From Firm-04 sp964392175 (GTDB taxonomy: Bacteria; Bacillota; Clostridia; Oscillospirales; Ruminococcaceae): a DNA stretch of 56,583 nucleotides. The notes beneath the pieces were generated by a model. The model made no database searches. It was not told the DNA's origin and was given only the letters and a program-made list of their open reading frames with translations. Shown here piece by piece: positions 41,407-50,890 of the stretch; position 1 is the first letter of the stretch; the number at the start of each line of letters is the position of its first letter. Position numbers and translations under genes: made by a program. The stretch is taken from assembly GCA_964392175.1 (NCBI GenBank), contig CAYMOJ010000009.1, positions 1 through 56,583 of the forward strand. Reading direction: 5' to 3'.

Positions 41407-42765
41407 ATGAACATCATCATTGTAGGCTGCGGTAAAGTCGGCGAAGCACTTGCCGAACACCTGAATGAAAAAGGCAATAACATCACCGTTGTGGATATCA
41501 ATGTGGACAGGCTCAATGTTGTTGCGGCAAAACACGATGTCATGACTGTGACCGGTAACGGTGCAACCCATGCAACATTAGATGAGGCAGGCTTTGAGGA
41601 CGCAGATCTGCTCATTGCTGTAACAGGGTCCGATGAACTGAATCTGCTTTGTTGCCTGATCGCACAGAAAGCTGCCAAATGTCAGGTCATTGCAAGAGTA
41701 CGCAACCCCGAATACAGCTCGGAAGCATCCTACCTGAAGCGTGAGCTGGAGCTTGCCATGGTCATTAATCCTGAACAGGCCGCCGCTGCCGAAATGACCC
41801 GCGTGCTACGGTTCCCATCCGCAATTAAAATCGAGACCTTTGCGCGTGGAAAAATTGAACTGCTCAAATTCATTCTGCCGGAAAACTCCCCATTGGTAGG
41901 GCATACAGTCAAGGAGATCACCACCAAACTGCACTGCGATGTGCTGATTTGTACTATTGAGCGTGGCGATGAAGTGTTCATTGCAAACGGTGATTTTCTC
42001 TTCCGAGAGCGCGATGTGGTCTCCCTCATCGCACCACCGCAGAATGTCACACAATTCTTCCGCAAAATCAACTTTGTGACCAATTCCGTAAAAGATGTAC
42101 TGATCATTGGCGGTGGCGAGATCAGCTACTACCTATGCAGAATGCTGGAAAAAGTCGGCATCCGTACAACCATTATTGAAAAGAACCCGGCACGCTGCAA
42201 GGAACTCTCAGAGCTGCTGGAAAACACCACTGTCATCCACGGTGATGCAGCCGACAAGGAGATCCTGTTAGAAGAAGGTCTGGAAAATGTGGATGCCTTC
42301 GTCGCACTGACCAACCTCGATGAAGAGAATATCCTGCTTTCTTTGTTTGCACACAGCCGAAGCAAGGCGAAGCTCATCACCAAGATCAACCGCATTGACT
42401 TCGATGAGGTCATTAAAACATTGCCACTGGATACCATCATCTACCCCAAGAGTATCACCTGCGAAAGCATCATTCGCTATGTGCGAGCCATGAAAAATTC
42501 CCACAACAGTAATATCGAAACGCTGTACCACATCATCAAGGGCAAGGTCGAGGCGGCAGAGTTCGTCGTTCGCGACAGCAACGCCATTACAAACAAGCCC
42601 CTGTGTCAGTTGCCCATCCGCAACAATGTGCTGATCGCAGGTATTCTGCGCGAAAACATGGTCATCACACCCAAAGGGCAGGATACCATCCAAGTGGGTG
42701 ACACTGTGATCGTGGTTTCCAAGGATATTCTGCTGAACGATATCACCGATATTTTGCAAGCCTGA
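41407..42765 (+). CDS. trkA: Potassium uptake regulator TrkA
   Basis: A 452-residue cytosolic gating subunit made of two RCK units in tandem, each a NAD-binding TrkA-N domain (GCGKVGEALAEHL at about 7-19 and VLIIGGGEISYYL at about 233) followed by a TrkA-C domain (about 140-215 and 365-450). It binds nucleotides and controls the TrkH pore. ATG after AAAGGAAGC. trkH follows after 18 bases. Confidence 0.96.
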   Translation: MNIIIVGCGKVGEALAEHLNEKGNNITVVDINVDRLNVVAAKHDVMTVTGNGATHATLDEAGFEDADLLIAVTGSDELNLLCCLIAQKAAKCQVIARVRNPEYSSEASYLKRELELAMVINPEQAAAAEMTRVLRFPSAIKIETFARGKIELLKFILPENSPLVGHTVKEITTKLHCDVLICTIERGDEVFIANGDFLFRERDVVSLIAPPQNVTQFFRKINFVTNSVKDVLIIGGGEISYYLCRMLEKVGIRTTIIEKNPARCKELSELLENTTVIHGDAADKEILLEEGLENVDAFVALTNLDEENILLSLFAHSRSKAKLITKINRIDFDEVIKTLPLDTIIYPKSITCESIIRYVRAMKNSHNSNIETLYHIIKGKVEAAEFVVRDSNAITNKPLCQLPIRNNVLIAGILRENMVITPKGQDTIQVGDTVIVVSKDILLNDITDILQA

Positions 42766-42783
42766 GACTGCGAGCGTAGACTT

Positions 42784-44217
42784 ATGAATTACAGAATGAT
42801 CATTTATATTCTGGGAATGCTGCTGATGTTTCAGGCGGCGTTCTTCACGATACCAAGTCTGACCGCTGCCATCTACGGCGAATCCGTGCTGTGGGCATAT
42901 CTCACAGTGGCTGCGGGCTGTTTGCTTTGCGGATTCCTTATCACAAGATGGAAGCCGAAAAAAAAGAATCTCTACGCCCGTGACGGATTTGTCATCGTTG
43001 CGCTAAGCTGGATGCTACTCAGCGTCACCGGTGCGTTGCCATTCGTCATGACCGGTGAGATTCCTCACTATTTAGATGCACTGTTTGAGTCCGTATCAGG
43101 CTACACTACTACCGGTGCAAGCATTCTCCCCGAAGTGGAAACCCTTTCTCACGCAACGCTCATCTGGCGCAGCTTTACCCATTGGATCGGCGGCATGGGC
43201 GTGCTGGTATTCATTATGGCGTTTTTACCGCTTTCGGGTGCCCAAAATATGCACATTATGAAGGCAGAAAGCACCGGGCCATCTGTCGGCAAGCTCGTAC
43301 CAAGAGTCCGTACAACCGCTTTCCTGCTGTATACGATCTATTTTGCGCTGACCGTGTTGCAGCTGATCTTGCTGCTATTTGGCGATATCACTCTTTTTGA
43401 GGCAATCAACATCGCCTTTTCAACAGCAGGTACCGGTGGATTCGGTTTCCGCAACGACAGCTTCGCGAGCTTTTCACCATACATTCAGATCGTGACCATG
43501 GTGTTTATGTTGCTGTTTTCGGTGAACTTTAACTCCTACTATCTACTGCTGCGTGGGAAGTGGAAAGAATCGCTGACAGCTGAAGTGAAAACGTTTTTCA
43601 TCGTTGTTATTATAGCGATCGGCATCATCACATGGAATATTCACGATTTGTTTCCAACGGTCGGTGAGGCGTTGCGCCACGCAGCGTTTACCGTTGCCTC
43701 TCTGACTTCCAGCACAGGCTTTGCCACTACTGATTACGACCAGTGGCATGAGATCTCCAAAACGCTACTGCTGCTTATGATGTTTATAGGTGCCTGCGCA
43801 GGCAGTACCGGCGGTGGATTCAAAGTATCGCGCATTTTGATATTGGTCAAAAGCTGGCTGCGTCAGACTAAAAACGCTCTGCATCCCAAGCAGGTGAAGC
43901 CGATCGCTATTGACGGACATATCATTGGTCAGGATGTCGTGCACTCGGTGCATTCGTATCTGGTGTGCTATATCGGCATTTTCATTGTATCCTGCCTGCT
44001 GCTGACCTTCGACGATACAGACTTAGTCACCACCTTTTCAGCAGTATCGGCAATGCTGAACAACACAGGCCCAGGCTTTGAAATGGTTGGCCCAACACAA
44101 AATTATGCATTCTTCTCGAACTTTTCCAAACTGATCATGATCTTTGATATGCTTGCCGGTCGTCTGGAGCTGCTGCCTATGCTACTGCTTTTTACCCCTT
44201 CCACCTGGAAAAAGTAA
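42784..44217 (+). CDS. trkH: Potassium transporter TrkH
   Basis: A 477-residue membrane protein with about ten helices and four pore-loop repeats whose selectivity-filter parts read SGYTTTGAS (about 107), TAGTGGFG (about 218), TSSTGFATT (about 311) and LNNTGPGF (about 427). It carries potassium (or sodium) ions inward with TrkA. It is co-transcribed with trkA and ended by a strong terminator. Confidence 0.96.
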   Translation: MNYRMIIYILGMLLMFQAAFFTIPSLTAAIYGESVLWAYLTVAAGCLLCGFLITRWKPKKKNLYARDGFVIVALSWMLLSVTGALPFVMTGEIPHYLDALFESVSGYTTTGASILPEVETLSHATLIWRSFTHWIGGMGVLVFIMAFLPLSGAQNMHIMKAESTGPSVGKLVPRVRTTAFLLYTIYFALTVLQLILLLFGDITLFEAINIAFSTAGTGGFGFRNDSFASFSPYIQIVTMVFMLLFSVNFNSYYLLLRGKWKESLTAEVKTFFIVVIIAIGIITWNIHDLFPTVGEALRHAAFTVASLTSSTGFATTDYDQWHEISKTLLLLMMFIGACAGSTGGGFKVSRILILVKSWLRQTKNALHPKQVKPIAIDGHIIGQDVVHSVHSYLVCYIGIFIVSCLLLTFDDTDLVTTFSAVSAMLNNTGPGFEMVGPTQNYAFFSNFSKLIMIFDMLAGRLELLPMLLLFTPSTWKK

Positions 44218-44220
44218 CAG

Positions 44221-44262
44221 AAAAAGGTATACAGTACTTACCACAGTACTGTATACCTTTGT
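44221..44262. terminator. Bidirectional terminator between trkH and the CotH-dockerin gene
   Basis: A perfect 13-bp stem (44226-44238 with 44245-44257) with a 6-nt loop, flanked by A and T runs on both strands. Confidence 0.93.
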
Positions 44263-44272
44263 TGTTTACGCG

Positions 44273-46609
44273 CTATTCGCCAATGTGCACCGCGATATAG
44301 GTCAGCACATCAATGGCATCCGCAATATCAATCGCGCCGTCGCCGTTGGTATCACAATTTTGTAGCTGTTGCGCGGTGGGCTGATGAGAAGCATCACCGA
44401 TCACAATGGCATAATGCTGTAGCATTCGCACCACATCAATGGTCGTTACCTCGCCGTCGTTATTGAAATCGCCATAGCAAAACACGGTACACACCGCTTG
44501 CAAATCATAGATGCCTTGTTCGCAAAATTGCTTTGATTCTTCATAGGTTTCAGCAGTGTCAATCGCATCTGTCGCATTGGAAAGAATCGTTTCAAGGGTC
44601 ACCAGCGCGTCAGCATCATAACGTTCAAAAGGCAGTGCGTCGTATGCAGCCTGCAACGATGCCTGCAACTGCGCCTTGCCCGATTCCAGAAACGCCCCTG
44701 CCAAAAATGTGGTTTTTTTCGCCACATAGCTTTGAACATAGGCAACGCAATCCGCATAGGTATAACCATTGACAGGGCCTAAAGGTTTATTTTTTCCAAG
44801 CATATTCCACTTCGCGTTATTCATCGCGGCGGATTTGGAAAGATACTCTCCCATGGCATAGATACTGTCGGGCGAGGTTTCGTCACAGAGTGCAGCAACC
44901 ACCGGTGCAAAAACCTCATAGTAGCAAGAGACCACCTGCTCGTAATATTCTTCTTTGGCAAACAATGTGCCTAGCCAGCCCAAAATCTGCTCCTCGGCAT
45001 TCTCACTGACATAGTCACGGTGAATGGGCAGATAGATAGTATAAAACGCATTTGTATTGCCACAAGCATGACCGTTTACTGCTCTGCCGAAGTTTGCAAA
45101 GGCAAGGTCAAAATCCCAAACAGGGCCTGCGTGCAGTTTACCATCGCCATTGGTATCAGATTCTTTCCAGAAATAAAAGCTCGTGTACGAACCATCGGCA
45201 TTGCCGGTGATCTCCTGTATCAAATAAACCTTGATCAGAGAATCCACATCCACATACTCAGAATAGTGCTTGCCAAGCGCATTGTATCCTGTTTCGGAAT
45301 AGATCGCGTCCTCCAGCTCCTGCACAAATGCCCGGATATACAGCACCTGTGCTTCCGTAGCATATTCAGGATCTTTCAATTGCACACACTGTCCACGTGT
45401 GGTTACAAAGCCACAGGTATCAATCTGACTGGTATAGCGGTTGTAGGTTTGAAATTCCAAAAGATAGCCGCCTGTAATATCAGCAGGATCATTGGGAATA
45501 CCGCAATAGCGATAGCTCCCCTTTTCGCAAGTCTTCAGTTTCCCGTTAGAAGAAACGAATGTTGCCTCAGAAAGATCCATGGAACTGTTGGCTTTCTCCG
45601 TTTCTTCTTCTAAATCGGTGATATTGACGCGCTGTTTCTGAACCTGCACGCGCTCAAAGAGTTGATAGGTACCGCGATAATCGCCATCTGCGTAAAGATC
45701 CACATAAACATATTCCATGGTAAAATCTAGTCCTGCGCCTTCACTGAGTGCCATGGCAACACTGTTGCGAATCATGGGGTGATCAAGATAATTAGAAACC
45801 AACGCCCATTTTTTCGCCTTACCAAGACCAAAAAGATCTGATTTTTGCGGCAGCTTGAGGTTATATGGCTTCTTCCGGCTGTAATCCCACGAGCTGTTGC
45901 CACGACCATTGATCTTATCAAATTCGCCAAGATACTCCACCGTACCATCGGCATTGATCATCAACGCCGAGCCACTATCCGCATTGGTTTTTTTCTTGTC
46001 TACATAATCCAGTCCTCCCGTTTTGGTGGAAAGAAAGATCACACCAATATCGGATTGCAGCACCTTCAATGTACCGCAAGCAGTATCTCCCACGCGAACA
46101 GCAAATTGATCGGCAGTGCTAAGCAGATCAGTCATCTCGCCAGAAACCACAGGAATATTATTCAAATACAGTTGCCCTGCCGTTGTGCTATAGGTAATCT
46201 GCAAAGCGGTACGGTCTGCGGTGGATGGCAAACAAAGATATCGGCATTCATCATGCTGTGCATAAAACCACTCGGTATAATCCAACGAAGAACTGACATT
46301 CTTCGCCAGATTGCCCACAGTGAACGACTCCACAGGAATGGATTCATACAAATAAGAGGTAACAGTTGTGGTAGTTTCCGCCTCGATATCCGCAGACATC
46401 GCTGTTCCCGTTACCTGCGTAGCAGTCTGCAAAACCTCAGCCTCCACAGGCGTCGCTGAAAGAGAAAGCTCCTCCTTTGTCGCCATCACTACCAGAAATC
46501 CTCCAATCAATACGAGCATTCCCAACATACAAAAGCCTATGGTTTCACGATCGAATCGTCGCTTCCAGCATTGCCACTGCGGCTTCAACCATGCCTTCAT
46601 CTGAAACAA
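44273..46609 (-). CDS. CotH family protein with C-terminal dockerin
   Basis: A 778-residue exported protein. The N-terminus has a cytoplasmic start and one membrane helix (about 26-44) that acts as signal or anchor; then a linker, and the CotH kinase-like domain (about 180-560) with KINGRGNSSWDYSRKKPYN, the VDLYADGDYRGTYQLFERVQ strand pair and GPVWDFDLAF. The last 60 residues are a type I dockerin (GDFNNDGEVTTIDVV and CDTNGDGAIDIADAI). The gene follows the PBP by 32 bases, so it is the last gene of the FHA-FtsW-PBP unit. Start: a TTG at 46609 six bases after AAAGGA, or the ATG three codons later. It is a candidate extracellular protein kinase; activity is inferred from the family. Confidence 0.9.
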   Translation of the reverse strand: MFQMKAWLKPQWQCWKRRFDRETIGFCMLGMLVLIGGFLVVMATKEELSLSATPVEAEVLQTATQVTGTAMSADIEAETTTTVTSYLYESIPVESFTVGNLAKNVSSSLDYTEWFYAQHDECRYLCLPSTADRTALQITYSTTAGQLYLNNIPVVSGEMTDLLSTADQFAVRVGDTACGTLKVLQSDIGVIFLSTKTGGLDYVDKKKTNADSGSALMINADGTVEYLGEFDKINGRGNSSWDYSRKKPYNLKLPQKSDLFGLGKAKKWALVSNYLDHPMIRNSVAMALSEGAGLDFTMEYVYVDLYADGDYRGTYQLFERVQVQKQRVNITDLEEETEKANSSMDLSEATFVSSNGKLKTCEKGSYRYCGIPNDPADITGGYLLEFQTYNRYTSQIDTCGFVTTRGQCVQLKDPEYATEAQVLYIRAFVQELEDAIYSETGYNALGKHYSEYVDVDSLIKVYLIQEITGNADGSYTSFYFWKESDTNGDGKLHAGPVWDFDLAFANFGRAVNGHACGNTNAFYTIYLPIHRDYVSENAEEQILGWLGTLFAKEEYYEQVVSCYYEVFAPVVAALCDETSPDSIYAMGEYLSKSAAMNNAKWNMLGKNKPLGPVNGYTYADCVAYVQSYVAKKTTFLAGAFLESGKAQLQASLQAAYDALPFERYDADALVTLETILSNATDAIDTAETYEESKQFCEQGIYDLQAVCTVFCYGDFNNDGEVTTIDVVRMLQHYAIVIGDASHQPTAQQLQNCDTNGDGAIDIADAIDVLTYIAVHIGE

Positions 46610-46641
46610 TCACTTTCCTTTCCAAATCAATCGGATCTGCG

Positions 46642-48066
46642 TCATCCTATGCCACCATCCAGTGCCTGAAGCAGCGTACCTGCCAATTGCGCGGTGGTCA
46701 GTTCACCGGATTTTCGGTTTTCGATCACAATACAAAAGGCGATCGGCAGATCATCGTCCGTACAAAAGCCCACCAGCAATGAATTTTCATACTCTTCACC
46801 GTCTTCTGTGACCTGTGCGGTACCGCTTTTGGCGCCACAGCTATACGCACCCAGATAGTTGCTGTACTGTTCCTGTGCGTTTGCCATCATAATCTCGCGC
46901 ACGGCAACGGCAGTCTTGGCAGAAAACATTTGCTTTGTTTTCCCTTCTGAACCACCTGCAACGGTTTTACCGTTCACCGATGTCGTATTGGCAATCAGAT
47001 ACGGCTGCATAGCAGTGCCGGTACCGTTTGCAATGGCAGCCTCCCACAGCATCAGTTGCAAGGGACTAATGAGCGTATCTCCCTGCCCCAGGCAAGCCCA
47101 TTGCGTATCAAAATCACCATCATCGGTAAGCGTAAGGCTTGCGGCAGATGCCGTAATGCCGTTGACACACAGCGCATCGGCTTTTTCGCCATTGACGCTA
47201 TAGCCCATATCAGTAAATACCCGCAGAATACGACTCAAGGGCAGTTGGTTAGACTGCACCAGCTGCGCAAAAAAAGGGTTGCAACTGTTACGAAATGCCT
47301 CATACGTGGTTTGTGTGCCATGCCCCGCCGATTTATGACAGTTTATGCGCTGCCCGTTTTCGTTGAGCCATGCGCCACTACAATCATATTGCAAATGATT
47401 GATCTCATCGACACCACAGGTTTCATAAGCAGCAATCAGCGTAGAAACCTTTTGTGTTGAGCCGGGTACAGTAGGATAAAACGCCTTACAAAGCAAGCTA
47501 CCCTTCGGCATTGTTGCGATATTTGCATACCCTTGTGCGATATCCACACAGGGCTTGCTAACGCACACTAAGATCTCACCAGTTTTCCAATTGCAGGCGA
47601 TGACCGTGCCGTTTTTATCACCAAGCGCATGAAACACCTTTTGATTGGCAGAATGCAGCAATGTAGTTTCAATATTTGCTGTACTCCGTGCTGCACCATC
47701 CATAAAGCTGTAATTCACAAGGTCTGTACGGTTGCGCGCTACCAGTGTATTGCTCATCTGCCCACTGGTATCTCCGATCAGGTTGCCCACATCCGCAAAA
47801 TGCCCTTTGGGATACTCCGAAAGAGAGCGCGTGCCATCAAAAAGCACATCGCCCTTGCGGTCGTACACAATCCCATAGCCTGCCTTCCCCGACATTGCCA
47901 TATAATAGGGCGATTCGGTGACAAGCGTATAGGTAAGATAGCACAATGCCGAAATAAACAACAACAGCAGACACCATGTCATTTTGCCTGCGCGCAGCAC
48001 ACTGGCAGGGGTGGCAACAGAGAGCTTCGTCACTGATTTCTGTGCTTGTTTACGACTCTGCTTCAT
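46642..48066 (-). CDS. Class B PBP partner of FtsW/RodA (PbpA-like)
   Basis: A 474-residue transpeptidase with one N-terminal membrane helix (about 28-50). Active-site motifs are STQK (VPGSTQKVSTLI), SCN (RNSCNPFFA) and KSGT (GAKSGTAQV). It is short and lacks a large pedestal domain, like the PbpA group found with FHA and SEDS genes. I start at the ATG at 48064-48066, seven bases after AAGGAG, overlapping the FtsW stop by four bases (ATGA). Confidence 0.92.
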   Translation of the reverse strand: MKQSRKQAQKSVTKLSVATPASVLRAGKMTWCLLLLFISALCYLTYTLVTESPYYMAMSGKAGYGIVYDRKGDVLFDGTRSLSEYPKGHFADVGNLIGDTSGQMSNTLVARNRTDLVNYSFMDGAARSTANIETTLLHSANQKVFHALGDKNGTVIACNWKTGEILVCVSKPCVDIAQGYANIATMPKGSLLCKAFYPTVPGSTQKVSTLIAAYETCGVDEINHLQYDCSGAWLNENGQRINCHKSAGHGTQTTYEAFRNSCNPFFAQLVQSNQLPLSRILRVFTDMGYSVNGEKADALCVNGITASAASLTLTDDGDFDTQWACLGQGDTLISPLQLMLWEAAIANGTGTAMQPYLIANTTSVNGKTVAGGSEGKTKQMFSAKTAVAVREIMMANAQEQYSNYLGAYSCGAKSGTAQVTEDGEEYENSLLVGFCTDDDLPIAFCIVIENRKSGELTTAQLAGTLLQALDGGIG

Positions 48067-49343
48067 ACACACTCCTTCCTCCGCTTCGCCTTGGCTGTGG
48101 ACAGAACAGGTGCCTGTGCTGCTTTCAAAAATCCCGCCATGATCCCCGCAGAAAGCATGGAACTGCCGCCCTGGGATATCAGTGGAATGGTAACGCCCGT
48201 AAAGGGTATCAGATTACAAGAACCGAAAATATTCAATGTCATCTGCACCATGAACACCGCAGCAACGCCAACAGCAAGCCCTGCATGATAATAGCTTCTG
48301 GGTGGCACGGTCAACACGGCAGCCGGTAGAAACAGCACCAATGCAGCGGTCATCAGGGCAGAAAACAGCCCCCATTCCTCGCTAATGGTTGCAAATACAA
48401 TATCAGTATTGGCAGCCGCAACACTATGCAATGTGCCATTGCCGGCACCCTTGCCAAACCAACCGCCTTCGGAGATGGCAACAAGCGCACGCACCTGCTG
48501 ATAACCGCTCCCTGACATATCCGCCCAGATATCCACATTCAGGCGTTCCTGCACATAGGCAGGGGCAAGCTGCAAGGCAACGATACCCACACCAACGCAG
48601 CAGATCCCCACAAAGAGGATCAGGCGCATAGACCATTTTTCGCGCAGATAATACATCCGCAGCAGGATTCCAAAGGCGGCAATTGCCAAAAAGGTCGGCA
48701 AAGAACCAAGATCTCTGCACCACCATTGCAGCACGACGATCACAGCAGTACACCCCAACATTCCAAGATTATCGGGGACAAAATGAATACCGCAAAAGCT
48801 TTTCTTTTTCAGCAACGTTTGCATAGAAGTTGCGCAGATCAGAATAAACACCGGCTTTACAAATTCTGATGGCTGCACGGTAATAAAGCCCAGATCAATC
48901 CAGATACCACGACTGCCTGTAAAAAACAAAATCGACAGTACCAAAGCCGCAAACAGTGCATACCACAGGGGCTTGAGTTTTTCTGCGCGATAGGGATTAC
49001 GAGTCAGCAGATAGGAAAGCTGACAGCATACAAAAGCAATCAGCCCAAAGAAATAATGCTTTGCAGCAAACATTACGCCACCAAAGCAGGATTGATAGAT
49101 CGTGCTGATGCCAATGGTCAGCAAAAAGACGAAATCCACGGTGCACGCCTGCCGCTGCACCAGAGAAAGCACGATGCTGCCGACGAAATCGGCAGCAAGC
49201 ACTGCACAGGCGAGTTTTAAAAATTCCGCGCTGATACCGGTAGTAAACGCCACCGCAAACAGCATTGCGATATGCGCCGCCAGCGTCAGCAGCATCAACA
49301 ATGGATGAGATCTGGAGGTACGAGGATTCAATGCAACTTTCAT
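48063..49343 (-). CDS. SEDS family glycosyltransferase (FtsW/RodA/SpoVE type)
   Basis: A 426-residue polytopic protein with about 12 helices. SEDS proteins polymerise glycan strands from lipid II. Signature stretches: FITVQPSEFVK, WWCRDLGS in place of the usual E/QxDLG pair, and IPFTGVTIPLISQGGSSM. Start ATG at 49341-49343, overlapping the FHA stop (TGATG), with AAAGGGGG before it. The pair with the PBP makes a complete SEDS-PBP synthase. Confidence 0.94.
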   Translation of the reverse strand: MKVALNPRTSRSHPLLMLLTLAAHIAMLFAVAFTTGISAEFLKLACAVLAADFVGSIVLSLVQRQACTVDFVFLLTIGISTIYQSCFGGVMFAAKHYFFGLIAFVCCQLSYLLTRNPYRAEKLKPLWYALFAALVLSILFFTGSRGIWIDLGFITVQPSEFVKPVFILICATSMQTLLKKKSFCGIHFVPDNLGMLGCTAVIVVLQWWCRDLGSLPTFLAIAAFGILLRMYYLREKWSMRLILFVGICCVGVGIVALQLAPAYVQERLNVDIWADMSGSGYQQVRALVAISEGGWFGKGAGNGTLHSVAAANTDIVFATISEEWGLFSALMTAALVLFLPAAVLTVPPRSYYHAGLAVGVAAVFMVQMTLNIFGSCNLIPFTGVTIPLISQGGSSMLSAGIMAGFLKAAQAPVLSTAKAKRRKECV

Positions 49344-49792
49344 CACCGCAGCCCCCTTTCACTGCCACGAATGACAGTAAAGCGATTCTCGCCGATATGA
49401 ATCACATCGTTGCGGTGAAGAATATGCGGTGCTCGTATGCGCTTGCCATTGACATATGTTCCGTCTGCGGATTGCAAATCCTCGATGCGCCAACTGCCGT
49501 CACGCAGTACCAGCAATGCATGAAACCGCGACACAGCGGGGTCACTAAGATAAATATCGGCAGAGTGATGCCTGCCAATGAGAAGCTCCGCAGCGCCCAA
49601 CGGATACACCTTCGTACCATCCGTCAACATCAAACCACGGCTCTCATTTGCCCAAAGACGGTCACCATATTTTCGCTCTCGCAAAGCTGCAAGCAAGATC
49701 ATCAGCGCACAAAAATCCGTAAAAATGACCACAAACGCAATCAGCCCTTGGCGGAACACTGCATTCTCGGTCAGAAGCATGGCTGGGTACAT
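49343..49792 (-). CDS. FHA domain membrane protein
   Basis: A 149-residue protein with one N-terminal membrane helix (about 12-35) and a C-terminal forkhead-associated domain (about 60-145: LLIGRHHSADIYLSDPAVSRFHALL ... ADGTYVNGKRI is the usual order, with the phosphothreonine-binding Arg, Ser and Asn). FHA domains bind phosphothreonine. Start is the ATG at 49790-49792, seven bases after AAGGAAGG; a GTG lies one codon upstream. It heads the FtsW-PBP-CotH unit. Confidence 0.92.
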   Translation of the reverse strand: MYPAMLLTENAVFRQGLIAFVVIFTDFCALMILLAALRERKYGDRLWANESRGLMLTDGTKVYPLGAAELLIGRHHSADIYLSDPAVSRFHALLVLRDGSWRIEDLQSADGTYVNGKRIRAPHILHRNDVIHIGENRFTVIRGSERGLR

Positions 49793-49841
49793 CACACGGC
49801 CTTCCTTTCACTCGAAATATGGCTTCAATGCTTCATTGTAG

Positions 49842-49870
49842 AGTATACCATATTGCCATAAAAAAGTCAA
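49842..49870 (-). promoter_or_regulatory. Promoter for the FHA-FtsW-PBP-CotH unit
   Basis: Minus-strand TTGACT (complement of 49865-49870), 17-base spacer, TATACT (complement of 49842-49847) with a TGG extension. Confidence 0.85.
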
Positions 49871-49903
49871 GGTATGGCAAATCTTTCACGCTTTTCGCAA
49901 TGA

Positions 49904-50890
49904 TCACACCCGCGACATACCTTCCAGATAACGTGCCACAAGCGCTTCGGCATCGGCATAGCTTTGCAAATTACAACACGCTGCACGAAACGCCGCCGAA
50001 CCGGGTTTTCCGCGCAGATACCACAATGCGTGTTTTCGCACCTCACGCATTGCCAACGCCTCAGATTTGTCGCTTTCTGTCAGCATCATGCGAATATGCC
50101 GCAACATCTCCTGCAAACGTGCCTCCGTGGTAGGAGCTGTATAAACTCTGCCTGCCATGGCAGCAGAGATCTCCTCAAAGATCCACGGGTTGCCATAAGT
50201 CGCTCTTCCCACCATCACCAAGTCGCAGCCGGTCTGCTCGTACATTTGCAAACAATCGGCACCGCTTTTCACATCGCCATTGCCGATGACAGGCACTGAA
50301 ACGGCTTGCTTTACGGCTGCAATCTGCGACCAATCGGCAGTACCATTATAAAACTGCGCACGCGTTCTACCATGTACGCATATAGCGGATACCCCTGCGG
50401 CTTCTATCGTTTTGGCAAATTCCACAGCATTGATGGTATACGCATCCCAACCGATGCGCATTTTTGCTGTAACAGGCACGCCGCCTGCATTGGCAACCGC
50501 CGCTTTTACCAATTCCGCGGCAAGCTTCGGGGTACGCATCAGCGCAGAACCTGCGCCGCCGCCAACGACCTTCGGCACGGGACATCCCATGTTTAGGTCA
50601 ATCCAATCGGGCGCATATTGCAACAGCATTGCAGTTGCCTGCCCGATAAACTCCGGCTCGCTGCCGAATAGCTGTAAGCCCATGGGACGTTCTGCACCGG
50701 TGATGCGGCACAATTCCGCACTGCCCTTGCTACCATAGCACAGTCCCTTTGCAGAAATCAATTCACTGGTACACATACAGGCACCATGCTGCATATTCAA
50801 CTTACGGTAAGCGGTATCTGCCACTGATGCCATCGGTGCGAGGGCAGCGGTCTGTGGCACAGCAATGCCTGCAATCGTCACAGTACGCAT
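49904..50890 (-). CDS. dusB: tRNA-dihydrouridine synthase
   Basis: A 328-residue FMN enzyme reducing uridines in tRNA. The core is a TIM barrel with ALAPMASVADTAYR, the catalytic Cys in NMGCPVPKV, TAKMRIGWD, VHGRTRAQFYNG, GNGDVKS and the phosphate site MVGRATYGNPWIF. The C-terminal helical domain covers about 245-325. Its start lies inside the end of the amidohydrolase gene (13-base overlap). Confidence 0.96.
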   Translation of the reverse strand: MRTVTIAGIAVPQTAALAPMASVADTAYRKLNMQHGACMCTSELISAKGLCYGSKGSAELCRITGAERPMGLQLFGSEPEFIGQATAMLLQYAPDWIDLNMGCPVPKVVGGGAGSALMRTPKLAAELVKAAVANAGGVPVTAKMRIGWDAYTINAVEFAKTIEAAGVSAICVHGRTRAQFYNGTADWSQIAAVKQAVSVPVIGNGDVKSGADCLQMYEQTGCDLVMVGRATYGNPWIFEEISAAMAGRVYTAPTTEARLQEMLRHIRMMLTESDKSEALAMREVRKHALWYLRGKPGSAAFRAACCNLQSYADAEALVARYLEGMSRV

